From Notospermus geniculatus (lineage: Eukaryota > Nemertea > Pilidiophora > Heteronemertea > Lineidae), in NCBI GenBank assembly GCA_002633025.1, contig NMRB01000103.1:499560-563559 (forward strand): a stretch of 64,000 nt of DNA, given 5' to 3'. The notes under the pieces are model-generated. The model had not been told where the DNA came from. It made no database searches and worked only from the letters and a program-made list of their open reading frames with translations. How positions within the stretch are numbered: the first letter of the stretch is position 1; each line of letters opens with the position of its first letter. Shown here in pieces: positions 20,644-31,867 of the stretch. Position numbers and translations under genes: made by a program.

Positions 20644-20977
20644 AAGCCTGCAGCACACATCACCACTTTCGTTGCTCAAACAGGTAATTTTCGTGGTCGC
20701 CACGAAAATGGCCACGTGTGCTGTGGCCGGCAACGACCACTCACCACGGAAATTCTGTGGTGACCATGAGTTGCCACAAGTTGCCGAAAATCAAACCGGT
20801 TTGATTTCTCACCACGAAAATTTCTCGTAGTTGCCAGTTGTGGTGATGCGTGGCCTCAGCAGCACACCAGACCACTGAGAGGTGACGTCTGCTGTAAACC
20901 GCCAAGCGCCACAAAAATTGCCGACCACGAAAATTGTCTGTACGAGAAACAAAAGTGGTGATGTGTACTGTTAGCTT
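20644..20977. mobile_element. MITE, 334 bp, TA flanks
   Basis: Inverted ends of about 57 bp: AAGCCTGCAGCACACATCAC at the left and AAGCTAACAGTACACATCAC on the opposite strand at the right, both continuing to AATTTTCGTGGTCG. TA flanks both sides. The interior holds further CCACGAAAAT repeats in both orientations. No coding capacity. Confidence 0.65.
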
Positions 20978-20979
20978 TA

Positions 20980-21886
20980 TCGTCAGCAAGGTTCCATGAC
21001 TTCTCAGAGCCATATCACTTGTCTTGTTGCTGGATTGTCACAGTGATGTTCCTTCGTTAGGTTCGATTACGTGATGTCCTTTCTTGAGGCCTGATCAACA
21101 CTGCATTGAGAAGTTCCAAATACTTCCTTGGGTGGAAGCTGAACGGTATCACAAGTTCATGCAAAAAGATTACGTCCATGATATCACAAGTCACATCTCA
21201 GACTCACCAGCGACTGGATCCACTTCATCGTAATATCATCGAGCCGCAAACTGATCAAGAAATGATTTGATAGGCTTAAGACTCCATTCTGCCTTATCCA
21301 TTTTCGATACTAGTAGTCAAAGCTTAACTTACGACATTAACATGTGATTTCTGCGGGGAAGATAAGACGTTAGTCAAGCCATATCATCAAAGACAATATG
21401 ACAAAAAGAAGAGGGGATCTATGATAGGATACATCCTATTAGATTGGCTTGCAATATTCTTCTGGGTCTCCGTTGGTGAGAGTGAGGGGATAAGATGTGT
21501 TCTCGACAGAATTAATTCATTCCTTTGCTTTGATGTGGAAAGAGAGGATTAGTATTCAGTCGGTATTAGAGAAGACTGGCAGAATAAGCTAACCAGCATT
21601 TGGTTTGATTGTGTTTTTTGTGACGCTAACGTTTTTATTAACGTTGCCGATATGATCATCAGATGTGTTTGGTAATTCTTAGCCATTGTTCTGTCTCGTC
21701 TCGCAATATGGACAGGTCATCTTATTCCTTTGTGCCCTTCTTTTGCAATGACTAGATGGATCCATCTGCATTGTGCTTTGGAAATGTCTGTTGTGCCGGT
21801 AAATGCTGTTCGGCCCTCGCCGTTCCTGTACCCTTTCATGATCATGAGGTAGTGGCCATCAGCTCCTTCCAGTGGAAAAAGGTTGT
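20980..21886. other. Unique sequence, no gene seen
   Basis: No supported feature. Confidence 0.45.
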
Positions 21887-22152
21887 GTTGTATTTGTATT
21901 TGATTTTTCCGTCAGAGCCGAAGCCATAGCACTATTGGCCCTGGTAAGTACGGAAGAAGCCATCTCAAGCTACTCACGTTCCTCACTTGGATGGGGTCTT
22001 TTACTTGCCCTTGCAAAGAAACAAGGTACAAGGCACCACGGCTTACTGCCCCATGCGACGGGCGTGAAGAGCCGGAAATGAAATCCCATATGACCCAGGC
22101 TGGATTCGAACCCGGGACCTGCCGCTTGATGAGCGGACACTTGGCTATCAGG
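21887..22152 (-). mobile_element. tRNA-derived SINE, copy 3 (minus strand)
   Basis: On the minus strand, TAGCCAAGTGTC (A box) and GGTTCGAATCC (B box, 22101-22111) precede the same body as the copies at 507 and 13221, ending in an A-rich tail built of CAAATA units at the left. It is uninterrupted and so is the reference for the insertion in copy 2. Confidence 0.8.
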
Positions 22153-23472
22153 TTCAGTTCTGGTCACTTGAAGGGCCAACTTCAGACGTTTTTGATGGTA
22201 CACGGACAAGGAAGAAGCAGTCACCCTGCTGATTGTCCAGTTGCCGTGACAGGGTTCAGGGATCTGACATCGCTAAAAGAGAGGAACACACGAGTCAGTG
22301 ATTTTCTCATCAGGAGAACTGGTCACAGACATTGGTCTCCGTCTGTCATTCCCTTGTAGCAATCAGAGTCAACGAACGACCAACTCGTGTGAGCTCTACT
22401 GGCAATAAGACAGCACAGGCAAAGGTTAGAGGAAGCCACAGCAATCCATCAATTCAGCTGACATAAACCACACCAAGAGGAAAATTGCAGGAAATGGAAA
22501 TCAACGGTGCTACTGTAATCGGGCAGTACAACCTGCCTTTAACAAATTAGGTTTAGCCGGACTCAACTGAATCAATGCTGGTTCCAGTAAGACAAAATGG
22601 AGAATCTGTATTGTAATGGTGAGTGAGAGCGCGGGCAGCCTTTGTACAGCAGTTCATCTAGTCTCAGTTCTTCACGTAAGATGGGCGCAATCATGCTCGC
22701 GCCCCTGTGCGCCCGCAAAATTGCTGACCGAGGAGCTCAATTGGCCGCACTTCTTGGCGTCCTTGAAGTAACTAACCATCAGATTTCACGAGTGGGAACA
22801 GCTCTCCTCAAGCCTTCAAGGAGCTGAACCGATTGAGCTCCTGCAGACTTTGATGGACACTGCTTCCTCTGTACTGTTGGCTTTTAAAAGACCCTCTCTT
22901 CAGCTGCTGTCTTACCAGCATTGACCACAATCAATAGAGTCAAATAACCCACCATTACTCCTGTCTTAAATAACCGACTATATTCCAAGCCTGCAAATGA
23001 GAAGACGTGCTAGAAGGTACAAATGATCATTCGAATGAACTTACTAAAATCTCATAACTTCCGACAACAGCAAGCTTACTTCATCACTCCATTCCTCTCC
23101 AACCTATCCTTTGAACATAAAAGCTTCTTAAGGAATGAAAAAAATCCATGTCATAATCATTTAAAAACTATAAAGGGCTTTATAAATGGATTAAAATGCA
23201 TCTGGTATTTATAGCATATCATTATCTATTTGACTTCCCTCTCATTATTTGTTATCACTTCTTTATAAAAAACTCACATCAAGGTAGCTTTGTACTTTAT
23301 TGGCAACAGTGATTACTGTTTTGAAAATGGCCCATTATCTTGGTTTGACATTTAGAAATTTCTACTCCCTAGTTTGTAAAAACGACAGCAAGTTAAAGCC
23401 CATTTCATGCCTGCAGACACCTAAAGATGTGCAGTTTGTACATCATTGTGTGTATATTTCTTCCCTACTTAG
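22153..23472. other. Unique sequence, no gene seen
   Basis: A GTGAGTGAG donor-like site at about 22620 has no open exon upstream. Nothing else is supported. Confidence 0.4.
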
Positions 23473-23505
23473 GATGAGATGGGTGAACTGTATGAAGATA
23501 TTGAA
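23473..23505 (+). CDS. Candidate short exon (DEMGELYEDIE)
   Basis: A good acceptor (ATTTCTTCCCTACTTAG) precedes 33 nt open in phase 0, DEMGELYEDIE, followed by GTAACC, a weak donor. If the donor is not used, the frame adds VTK and stops (TAA), giving a terminal exon. The acidic GELYEDI motif looks like a tyrosine phosphorylation and SH2-binding site. It resembles the GELYDD-type linker motif of Src-kinase-associated phosphoproteins (SKAP adaptors), but eleven residues are far too few to name the gene. Confidence 0.25.
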
Positions 23506-24271
23506 GTAACCAAATAAGGAGTTGGGTTGGTCTGTTGACTTTGCTTATTGATCCTGTAATGCCACAGATTTTTTTCTCTATTGAAATATATCTGTTTGTC
23601 TTTGCCACATTTATTTTCTAGTTTACGTTTGAAACGTATAGTGTGCTCAGTTAGTAAACATTACTTTGGTATTGGGAATATGGTTGTGATAAATTTTTTC
23701 ACTTTTGACAAATACACGATGGTAAAGCTCCTTTGTCTTCATATGTCACGCGGATTGGCGTTTTCTTGTCAAAAAATAGAAAGTTTCAGTCCCTTGTGTA
23801 AAAAAGATGGTCTGGCTCAAATATTTGTTTACTAATCTTGCACCAAACAAAGTCCGGGCTATTTAAAAGCCTGCAGCATACAGGATAAGTTTTTTTGCGC
23901 GTACCGTAGTTTTTGTGGTGGGCATGGAAAGCGAGTGGTAGCCAGCTCAGGCAAAAAGCGAGATAAATGTTCTTGAAAGCAAGACTTACTGAGAATTGAA
24001 CAGGTTTGATATTTGGGAAAGAAATTTACTTTATGAACAAAGTTGTTGAGTGTGCGGTTGACGGGCCATTGCTTTTAATAACGATCGCTTGTACAAACAA
24101 GTAAACTTGTCATATGTGGTGCTGCAGGTTAGAGCAAGGAAAATAGCCTGTGTGATTTTGGGGAATTGGATGGCGGTGGGGGTGGGAAGGGAAGGGTAAT
24201 GAGTTCAACTTGATCATTTGCTTTCAGCAGAGAAGGTAGGTCTTTGTCTTGAAGATGTACTGGGTTTGTGT
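23506..24271. other. Unique sequence, no gene seen
   Basis: No supported feature apart from a strong isolated acceptor-like tract ending TTGCTTTCAG at about 24227. Confidence 0.4.
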
Positions 24272-24520
24272 CCCACTACCCAGTAGAGGAAGGTAAAGCC
24301 AGTGAACCAGTAAGGTCCCAGTACCCAGTAGAGGAAGGTAAAGCCAGTAAACCCAGAAGCCAGTAACCAGTAAAGTCCCAGTAACCAGTAGAGGAAGGTA
24401 AAGCCGGGAAACCCAGAAGCCAGTGACCAGTAAAGTCCCAGTAATCAGTAGAGGAAGGTAAAGCCAGGAAACCCAGAAGCCAGTAACCAGTAAAGTCCCA
24501 GTACCCAGCAAAGGAAGGTT
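24272..24520 (+). repeat. Minisatellite, 60 bp unit (first unit 45 bp), about 4.5 copies
   Basis: The core 'cagtagaggaaggtaaag' starts at 24281, 24326, 24386, 24446 and 24506. Spacing is 45, 60, 60 and 60 bp; the first unit lacks a 15-bp 'aacccagaagccagt' segment. On the minus strand it gives a repeated LPLLxTGTLLVTGFWV frame, which I regard as a by-product. Confidence 0.85.
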
Positions 24521-25389
24521 GCAGTCAGCAGAGAAAAAGGAAATAACTCTGTCAAGGGAAAGAGTTGTCAGCCACAACTTCAATCATTACTGATATAAGG
24601 AGAGATTGGCCACTTGGCTTAGCTTCTTCTTTCTTCAAGTAAATGAAGAATCTTACTATAAGCAATGAGGTCTGATTTGTCATCATGCAAGCTCCTTGTA
24701 GCCCGTTACCAAATCACCCTTGATGATGGCTGGTCTTTGAACTGCCCTTATCTCATTCGTTCTGGCTGACCAAATCTCTGGTAACCCACTTAATCTCCAT
24801 CGGTGGCATTAACCTTTCATCTCGCCTCCACCCAAGGGAAATAGGTTTTAAAGAGAACCTAATGGCAAGATTATTGCTGCCAGAGGATTTTACAATTCAT
24901 CGCAGCACCTCTCCGTCCAGAGGAACACGACTGGCCTAATCCATAATGCATGCCAATAATGCCAAGTTGCCAATAAAAAACAGATAAAGGCTTGAACTAT
25001 TTGCACACTAACTTCTCGTCAATTGGCAAATATGACATGAGATCACCTGCCTATGCTGCAGCACGTTCGGTACACATCACCTCCAATGTCCGCGCATAAT
25101 ATCCCGGTGCAATTTCAACCCTATACTCGCTGTTGTAATAGTGTGAGGTTTATCAGCAGGACACCAGTTATGTATTTGCCCGGCGTTTGTAAAAGGTTCA
25201 TTTCTTTCCTGCTGTTCTTTTCTCCGTTCTGATGATTTCTAAATGGCCGCCGCAATGAGGTGTCATTTTCAGGTTGGTGTGATCAGTTTCAACTCACACA
25301 AGATTAGGAAAATGAACTGTTCCTGCTCTCACTTGATGAATTGGTTGCAAAATCTAATTGGTGCCTTCGGTGCATGGTTAAATCAGTGA
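24521..25389. other. Unique sequence, no gene seen
   Basis: No supported feature. Confidence 0.45.
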
Positions 25390-25766
25390 TGCCTGCTGAC
25401 TGTTCCAACTTCTTGGTGCTTGTTGACAACGGTGCTGTTCCAACTTCTTGGTGTCTGTTGACTGTGGTACTGTTCCAACTTCTTGGTGCCTGCTGGCAAT
25501 GGTAATGTTCCAACTTCTTGGTGCCTGCTGGCCAATGGTAATGTTCCAACTTCTTGGTGCCTGCTGGCAATGGTAATGTTCCAACTTCTTGGTGCCTGCT
25601 GGCCAATGGTAATGTTCCAACTTCTTGGTGCCTGCTGACAATGGTGCTGTTCCAACTTCTTGGTGCCTGCCGACTATGGTACTGTTCCAACTTCTTGCTG
25701 CCTGCTGGCAATGGAAATGTTCCAACTTCTTGGTGCCTGCCGACTATGGTACTGTTCCAACTTTAA
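25390..25766 (+). repeat. Minisatellite, 35-36 bp unit, 11 copies
   Basis: The word 'gttccaacttcttggtgc' starts at 25402, 25437, 25472, 25507, 25543, 25578, 25614, 25649, 25684, 25719 and 25754. The variable half reads 'ctgctggcaatggtaat' or 'ctgccgactatggtact'. Because 35 is not a multiple of three and the unit has no stop in any minus frame, three overlapping minus-strand frames of 90-135 codons appear; these are not separate genes. Confidence 0.9.
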
Positions 25767-25801
25767 GCCAAAAGTTTCCAAGTTTAAGCCAAAAGTTTCC
25801 T
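25761..25801 (+). repeat. 20-bp direct repeat, 2 copies
   Basis: Two copies of 'tttaagccaaaagtttcc' directly follow the 35-bp array. Confidence 0.7.
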
Positions 25802-26602
25802 TTCTTGAGATGAACACAGATGGTAACTTCTTTGATCTTGTTGTTGCTCCTGTGGCAGGGTTACCTTTCTTCTAGCACCAAATGCTTCTGAGATGATCCC
25901 TAAGTGTATTCATGTGGTGACAGTATTGCAAACATCGGTCACATCACCTCATTGCTGACTTGTTATTAAACCAGCCACTGATGGCTGTGTTTCCTGCGGT
26001 TAATTTCCCACAGGTGAGCGCTGATCGCAATATTCGACTCCTGGCAAAGATATAAATGATTTCCGCTCATCCCACCGGGGTGGTTTATGTAAGCGTTCAT
26101 GGAAAGCGCCGCTTAGCAACTGGTCCATTTATATATAATCATTACTTCTATTGCTATAATTTGGTGCCATTAGGGATAATTTTGTTGATAGCGCTGGTGG
26201 TTTTTATGGCGCATTTAGGCGGTGGTTATGTGGGCAAAAACATTGCTGATAATGAAATGTGTTTGGTATTGATGTCTCCTAATTAGCAGACAATCACTCA
26301 TGATTCCAGTGTGTCAAATGACCTTCTAGGTCAATAATGATTGCTCCAATTATGGTCAAATTGTTAGTGTTTCATGTGTTTTTTCCCTGGCGGTGGTTTA
26401 TCATTTCGGACATGATTTATGAACATATTGTGAACTTGTTTTACAGGATGGTGTGGCCATCTTCAGATTTTCAACAGATGCATAGAATTTAGTTGAGGTG
26501 TACAGAAAATGGCCATGTCTCAGTTCTTGCTAACATGGCTGTGATCATAGCAGCATCTAATCACGAAACAAGTCACCATCTGCCTATATCCTTTTTACAT
26601 GT
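25802..26602. other. Unique sequence, no gene seen
   Basis: Contains one fused acceptor/donor-like site (TTTCCCACAG next to GTGAGC, about 26013). Nothing else is supported. Confidence 0.4.
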
Positions 26603-26815
26603 AGCTCACCTGGTGAGCTTTCGTCATGATGCAGCGTCCGTCTTCGTTGGCGTCCGTTAGCAGGGCACGTTTTCAACCGTTGGGCCTAAAGACACCAAAC
26701 TTGGAACACATGTGCCCCTAGGTCAGATGACTTCAGACACCAAGTTTTGGTCCAATTTGATTCCTGGCTTGGCCACCAGGTGGGCAAAACCAAACACCTT
26801 TAAAGTGGTATTTCG
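26603..26815 (+). mobile_element. Hairpin-headed interspersed repeat fragment
   Basis: It starts with a perfect hairpin, AGCTCACC-TGGTGAGCT (26603-26619). A 'gcgtccgtcttcgttggcgtccg' region of about 23 bp follows, then 'ccaaacttggaacacatgtg' and 'ggccaccaggtgggcaaaacc'. I know the hairpin, CGTCCG stretch and 'caaacttgg.acacatgt' order as a dispersed repeat of several marine invertebrate genomes, but I cannot name its superfamily. The inserted element at 44199 has the same order of parts. Confidence 0.5.
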
Positions 26816-27345
26816 CCTTAACTGTTGTTTTGCTGTCTCTGCACTTGGCTATCACCACTCTCCTATTCTGTGACTGAACTTGTCAACTTGGTGCACAAAA
26901 ATAACGAAGTCCGTTTCTCCGCTGCCAACACTGAGTATCTAGATTCCATCATGAAACTTCAACTTCAACACCCAGAGTGAAAGTTTTCAAATTCTGTTTT
27001 AATGGACAGTTGTATTCAGCACTCCACAGTGCACCACGTCTCCCCAGTGAATGGAACACCCTGCCCTCAAGCTGTACGAGGCCATCCATCTGCTGTAGTA
27101 ATGTTCTCTATGTTCATCTGAGTGAAGTAGCCTGTACCATCTAGCTTGAAGGGCTGCCAGTGGCCACAGAATGATGGAAGTGGGCTGGACAATGCTTGAC
27201 TGCCCTCCACAACCATCAGGAGGAATTGGCCTGGAGCAGGGATTCAATCTTCTTATCAAACTAGCACCCGATGGCCTTCTCCATGTTAGGATAGGCAGTG
27301 ATGGCCATCCTTGTCTGAGGGATAAGTGGTTCTGAATACTGTGGA
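26816..27345. other. Unique sequence, no gene seen
   Basis: No supported feature. Confidence 0.4.
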
Positions 27346-27722
27346 AGACCGATGGGGAGATGCGTCCTTCTCTACAAATCTTTGTGCTCTCTGGGAGGAC
27401 AACCAGGGTAAAGGAGGTGGCAAGCAACCACTCAGCAGGAGCCACAGGGCCTGGGGAATGAAAGGTCATCAAGACGGATTGGGAGATGTGTCCTTCTCTA
27501 CCAATCTTTGTGGTCCCCAGGATGACAGTCCAGGAAAGGAGGCAACAAGCAACCACTCAGCGAGAGTAACAGGGCCTGAGGAAGGGAAGGTCCTCAAGAC
27601 CGATTGGGAGATGTGTCATTCTCTAGGTATCTTTGTGGTCTCTGGGAGGACTGTCAGGGAGAGGAAATGGCAAGCAACCCACTCAGCAGGACCCACAGGG
27701 CCTGGGGAAGGAAAGGTCCACC
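27346..27722 (+). repeat. Tandem repeat, 124-127 bp unit, 3 copies
   Basis: Units start at 27347, 27474 and 27598. Each holds 'ttgggagatgtgtc', 'ttctct', 'atctttgtggtc', 'gcaagcaaccactcagc' and 'cacagggcctgggga'. The + frame of 163 codons across it has no known domain and is most simply explained by the repeat. Confidence 0.8.
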
Positions 27723-28805
27723 ACACCGAACTGAACTTGGTTCCTGAGATGTGTCGTTTAGGAAAACTTGCAATTGAAAAGATGGTATTATGTTTGAAAG
27801 ACGAAAGTGAAATTTAGAAGATGTACGGTCGACAAATCAAGCAATGTTGGTGGAGGGCTGATCAGCCTTGTTTGTAGCTCACTTGGACCAGAAGTGCATT
27901 TTGTCATCTCTGATGGTCCCAGATTAGCGAAGGACAGATCCAACCCACCAAGTTTGGACGAAGGATGTCTGCCACTCTTGTGGTCTGGGTATGGGTGGTA
28001 CGGAGGGTGCACGTCATGTTCCGTAGCTTCTTCTCATGGCGGAGTACTTTTGTATTCCATCCTCTTGTGATATCCGTCAAGTAAGTTCACAGAATTGTTG
28101 TCTTTGGCTCTTCAGGCTCGTTGGACTGATGGTATTCATGGCGCGGTCCCAATGAAGCTGGGGCTGTCTGAGATAAGCAAGTAATTGCTTCGGGCAGGCC
28201 CATCCTCATCTGAACAGACACTTCTGCCTCCATGGATTATAGTCTTGATTGTGAAGAGTAAGACTTGGAAACGATATCCGCGGTTGATGAAGATCGCTTG
28301 ATTGCATTAGTCACTGCAGCTGTCCACAAAGCGAATGACCAATGACCCCTCAGCCATCATTCTATATTTTCTAATACAAATACATCGGTTGTGTTTCCTG
28401 AGAACAGATAATGCCGGTTTAGACACGACCGATAATAACAAGCATACATATCTCCTCCAAATTGACTTTAGTAATATCAGCGTCTTTCTCGTCTACATGA
28501 TGATCGATTTCCCTCTAGTGCTAATACGGTTGTGGTTCTTGCTGTATCGATCGCCTGCTTGCCCATATCACACGAGAGCAGAGATGCCTCCATAATATCT
28601 TGATTGCAATTGGAGATTGCCCTTAAGATTTATTAGTATTGGAATCAGGCAGGATGACCGCCGCATGAAATTTCTTAGGTGGCTCAGTAGCGGTTCCTTT
28701 GATGGATGGGATGGATGCAAATCCTCATGTTTTGCCGGATCTTGGGTCAATATTTTTTCATATTTGCCAAGATTGGGTCATGACAAAGGTGTCAAGATGT
28801 ATTTC
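27720..28805. repeat. Duplicated block at the 28806 gap, copy A (about 1.09 kb)
   Basis: Nearly identical to 28807-29921 over its whole length, ending at 'gtgtcaagatgtatttct' just before the n. Differences are scattered SNPs and a 6-bp indel near 28215/29325. No gene is recognised in it. It is probably an alternative haplotype. Confidence 0.85.
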
Positions 28806-28806
28806 T
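28806..28806. other. Single n: probable contig join
   Basis: Separates two copies of the same 1.1 kb sequence. Confidence 0.8.
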
Positions 28807-29921
28807 NACCACATCGAACTGAATTTGGATCATGAGACATGCTGTTTAGGAAAACACCCGCATCAACTTGCAGTTGGAAAGATGGTGTTATGTTTGAAAG
28901 ACAAAAGTGAAATTGAGAAGACGTTCTGATGTATGGCCAACAAACCAGGCAATGTTGGTGGAGGGCTGGTCAGCCTTGTATGTAGATCACTTGGACCAGA
29001 AGTGCATTTTACCATCTGTGATGGTCCCAGATTAGCGAAGGACAGATCCAACCCACCAAGTTTGGACGAAGGATTTCTGCCACTCTTGTGTTCAGGGTGT
29101 GAGTGGTACGGAGGGTGCACGCCATGTTCTGTAGCTTCCTTTCATGGCGGAGTACTTTTGTATTCCATACTCTTGTGATATCCGTCAAGTAAGTTCAAAG
29201 AATTGTTGTCTTTGGCTCTTCAGGCTCGTTGGACTGATGGTATTCATGGCGAGGTCCCAATGAAGCTGGGGCTGTCTGAGATAAGCAAGTAATTGCTTCG
29301 GGCAGGCCCATCCTCATCTGAACAGCGATAGACACTTCTGCCTCCATGGAGTATAGTCTTGATTGTGAAGAGTAAGACTTGGAAACGATATCCGCGGTTG
29401 ATGAAGATCGCTTGATTGCATTAGTCACTGCAGCTGTCCACAAAGCGAATGACCAATGACCCCTCAGCCATCATTCTATATTTTCTAATACAAATACACC
29501 GGTTCTGTTTCCTGAGAACAGATAATGCCGGTTTAGACACGACCGATAATAACAAGCATACATATCTCCTCCAAATTGACTTTAGTAATATCAGCGTCTT
29601 TCTCGTCTACATGATGATCGATTTCCCTCTAGTGCTAATACGGTTGTGGTTCTTGCTGTATCGATCGCCTGCTTGCCCATATCACACGAGAGCAGAGATG
29701 CCTCCATAATATCTTGATTGCAATTGGAGATTGCCCTTAAGATTTATTAGTATTGGAATCAGGCAGGATGACCGCCGCATGAAATTTCTTAGGTGGCTCA
29801 GTAGCGGTTCCTTTGATGGATGGGATGGATGCAAATCCTCATGTTTTGCCGGATCTTGGGTCAATATTTTTTCATATTTGCCAAGATTGGGTCATGACAA
29901 AGGTGTCAAGATGTATTTCTT
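28807..29921. repeat. Duplicated block at the 28806 gap, copy B
   Basis: Starts 'accacatcgaactgaa', equivalent to the sequence at about 27719, and runs to 'gatgtatttctt', after which the sequence becomes unique. Copy B therefore begins where the first block begins and continues past its end, as expected for two overlapping haplotype contigs. Confidence 0.85.
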
Positions 29922-30670
29922 GGTAAGCCAGCACATTACTAGGCGGACAGCAATATTTCGGTTTTGCAATTCTGATTATGGTCTTTCTGATGTCTTACCA
30001 TTTGGCGTGTTGCAATGGGAGTCAGCAAGGGTTGTCATGATTTGGTTCAACTTGTATCATTCACGTGCCAGTCACCCATCCATGTAGTGACCAACCTCAT
30101 CGTTGCTTAACTACTAGCTCGGAGGCCAACATGCCAACCACTATAGGCCATAAAGGAAATCCTCCATGGTCGATGGTTAAGCCTTGCCATATTGTAGCTG
30201 CAAGGGTTCAATCTACCACTGTCCAGTATTAGTGGTCCCCAGTCATGTATTTGACATAAAAGTCACCTCTATACCCAAAAGCATCATGTTCAGGTGGGGA
30301 TGAGGTGAGGTGGCTCATCTGTCATTTCTGTTATGCAGAAAAATTCATGGACTCGTCCTGGTAGGTTTATGGTCCGTCCCTTTCCATTGTGGAAGTTGCA
30401 TCCCAATTGAGAGTCTCTCATGTCCCAATTCACATGCAGATCTAACTCTGATAGCATTACTGTCAGCAGATGATTCAAAATGAAGACGCTGCTCCCCCAA
30501 ATTTGATTAAGCTGATGCGAAAATGAAATTCATTCCCTGACCAGTAATGGTAATGGATGCAATTTGTTTGCGAAAGGGAAACATTCAGACGCCTTATAAT
30601 CAAATTTGGTGGGTAATATTGAGCTTATGCTCCCCACTGATGATGTGTACCAGTGGCTTGGACTGAGTCG
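29922..30670. other. Unique sequence, no gene seen
   Basis: No supported feature. Confidence 0.45.
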
Positions 30671-31268
30671 CCGAAATAACCGGCTTGTTAGTTGGTGTGG
30701 TGATGTCCATTCATTTGTAGATGATTGGAAGCTTTTCTAGACATGAGTACAGCTTGTGGCTTCGGCACTGGAGGCCCTTTCACCACCAGCAACTGCTACA
30801 CTGGCAGCTGTCAGCTGTGGTGATGTCCATTCATTTGTGCATGATTGGAAGATTTTCTGGACAGGAGGACAGTTTATGGCTTCAGCACTGGAGGCCCTTT
30901 CACCATCAGCAACTGCTAAACTGGCAGCTGGCAGCAACTGTTACACTGGCAGCTGGCAGCAACTGCTACATTGGCGGAACTGCTACACTGGCCACTGTCA
31001 GCAACCACTACACTGTCAGCAACTGCTACACTGTCAGCTAGTCAGCAACTGCTACATTGGCAGATGTCAGCAACTTCTACGCTGACAGCAAATGCAAATG
31101 TGGCTGATTCAGTTGAAACTAACCAAAGGAACCTTCTTGTGTAGCTCCATTTTTCTACTGGTGCAATTTTCCAACTGTGCTGCCATGGCTGCCATTGCGT
31201 TTGATCAGCAACCTCGTACAAACTTGTACCACATCAAGAGACAACAGACAAATAGTCTGACCTTTATA
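30671..31268. repeat. Duplicated block at the 31269 gap, copy A (598 bp)
   Basis: Matches 31270-31867 with only about four substitutions seen by eye. Inside, a 120-bp unit ('tgatgtccattcatttgt' at 30701 and 30821) is present twice, followed by a finer 'cagcaactgctacactgg' tandem array of about 20-25 bp period (30905-31085). Confidence 0.88.
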
Positions 31269-31269
31269 N
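31269..31269. other. Single n: probable contig join
   Basis: Lies between two nearly identical 598-bp blocks. Confidence 0.8.
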
Positions 31270-31867
31270 CCGAAATAACCGGCTTGTTAGTTGGTGTGGT
31301 GATGTCCATTCATTTGTAGATGATTGGCAGCTTTTCTAGACATGAGTACAGCTTGTGGCTTCAGCACTGGAGGCCCTTTCACCACCAGCAACTGCTACAC
31401 TGGCAGCTGGCAGCTGTGGTGATGTCCATTCATTTGTGCATGATTGGAAGATTTTCTGGACAGGAGGACAGTTTATGGCTTCAGCACTGGAGGCCCTTTC
31501 ACCATCAGCAACTGCTAAACTGGCAGCTGGCAGCAACTGCTACACTGGCAGCTGGCAGCAACTGCTACATTGGCGGAACTGCTACACTGGCCACTGTCAG
31601 CAACCACTACACTGTCAGCAACTGCTACACTGTCAGCTAGTCAGCAACTGCTACATTGGCAGATGTCAGCAACTTCTACGCTGACAGCAAATGCAAATGT
31701 GGCTGATTCAGTTGAAACTAACCAAAGGAACCTTCTTGTGTAGCTCCATTTTTCTACTGGTGCAATTTTCCAACTGTGCTGCCATGGCTGCCATTGCGTT
31801 TGATCAGCAACCTCGTACAAACTTGTACCACATCAAGAGACAACAGACAAATAGTCTGACCTTTATA
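31270..31867. repeat. Duplicated block at the 31269 gap, copy B
   Basis: Starts 'ccgaaataaccggcttg' exactly as copy A does and runs to 'gtctgacctttata', after which it continues into unique sequence. The tandem substructure of copy A is repeated with the same unit number. Confidence 0.88.

Noticed and set aside
24228-24235. 8-nt micro-exon between TTGCTTTCAG and GTAGGT
   Set aside because: Too short to judge, and immediately upstream of a minisatellite with repeated 'aaggtaaag' donor-like words. A similar 8-nt case at 43351-43358 was also left out.
25304-25725. Minus-strand frames of 90-135 codons
   Set aside because: Same cause, from the 35-bp array.
27326-27817. 163-codon + strand frame with 42-residue repeats
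   Set aside because: It follows a 124-127 bp tandem array; both strands are open there, and no domain or splice context is seen.
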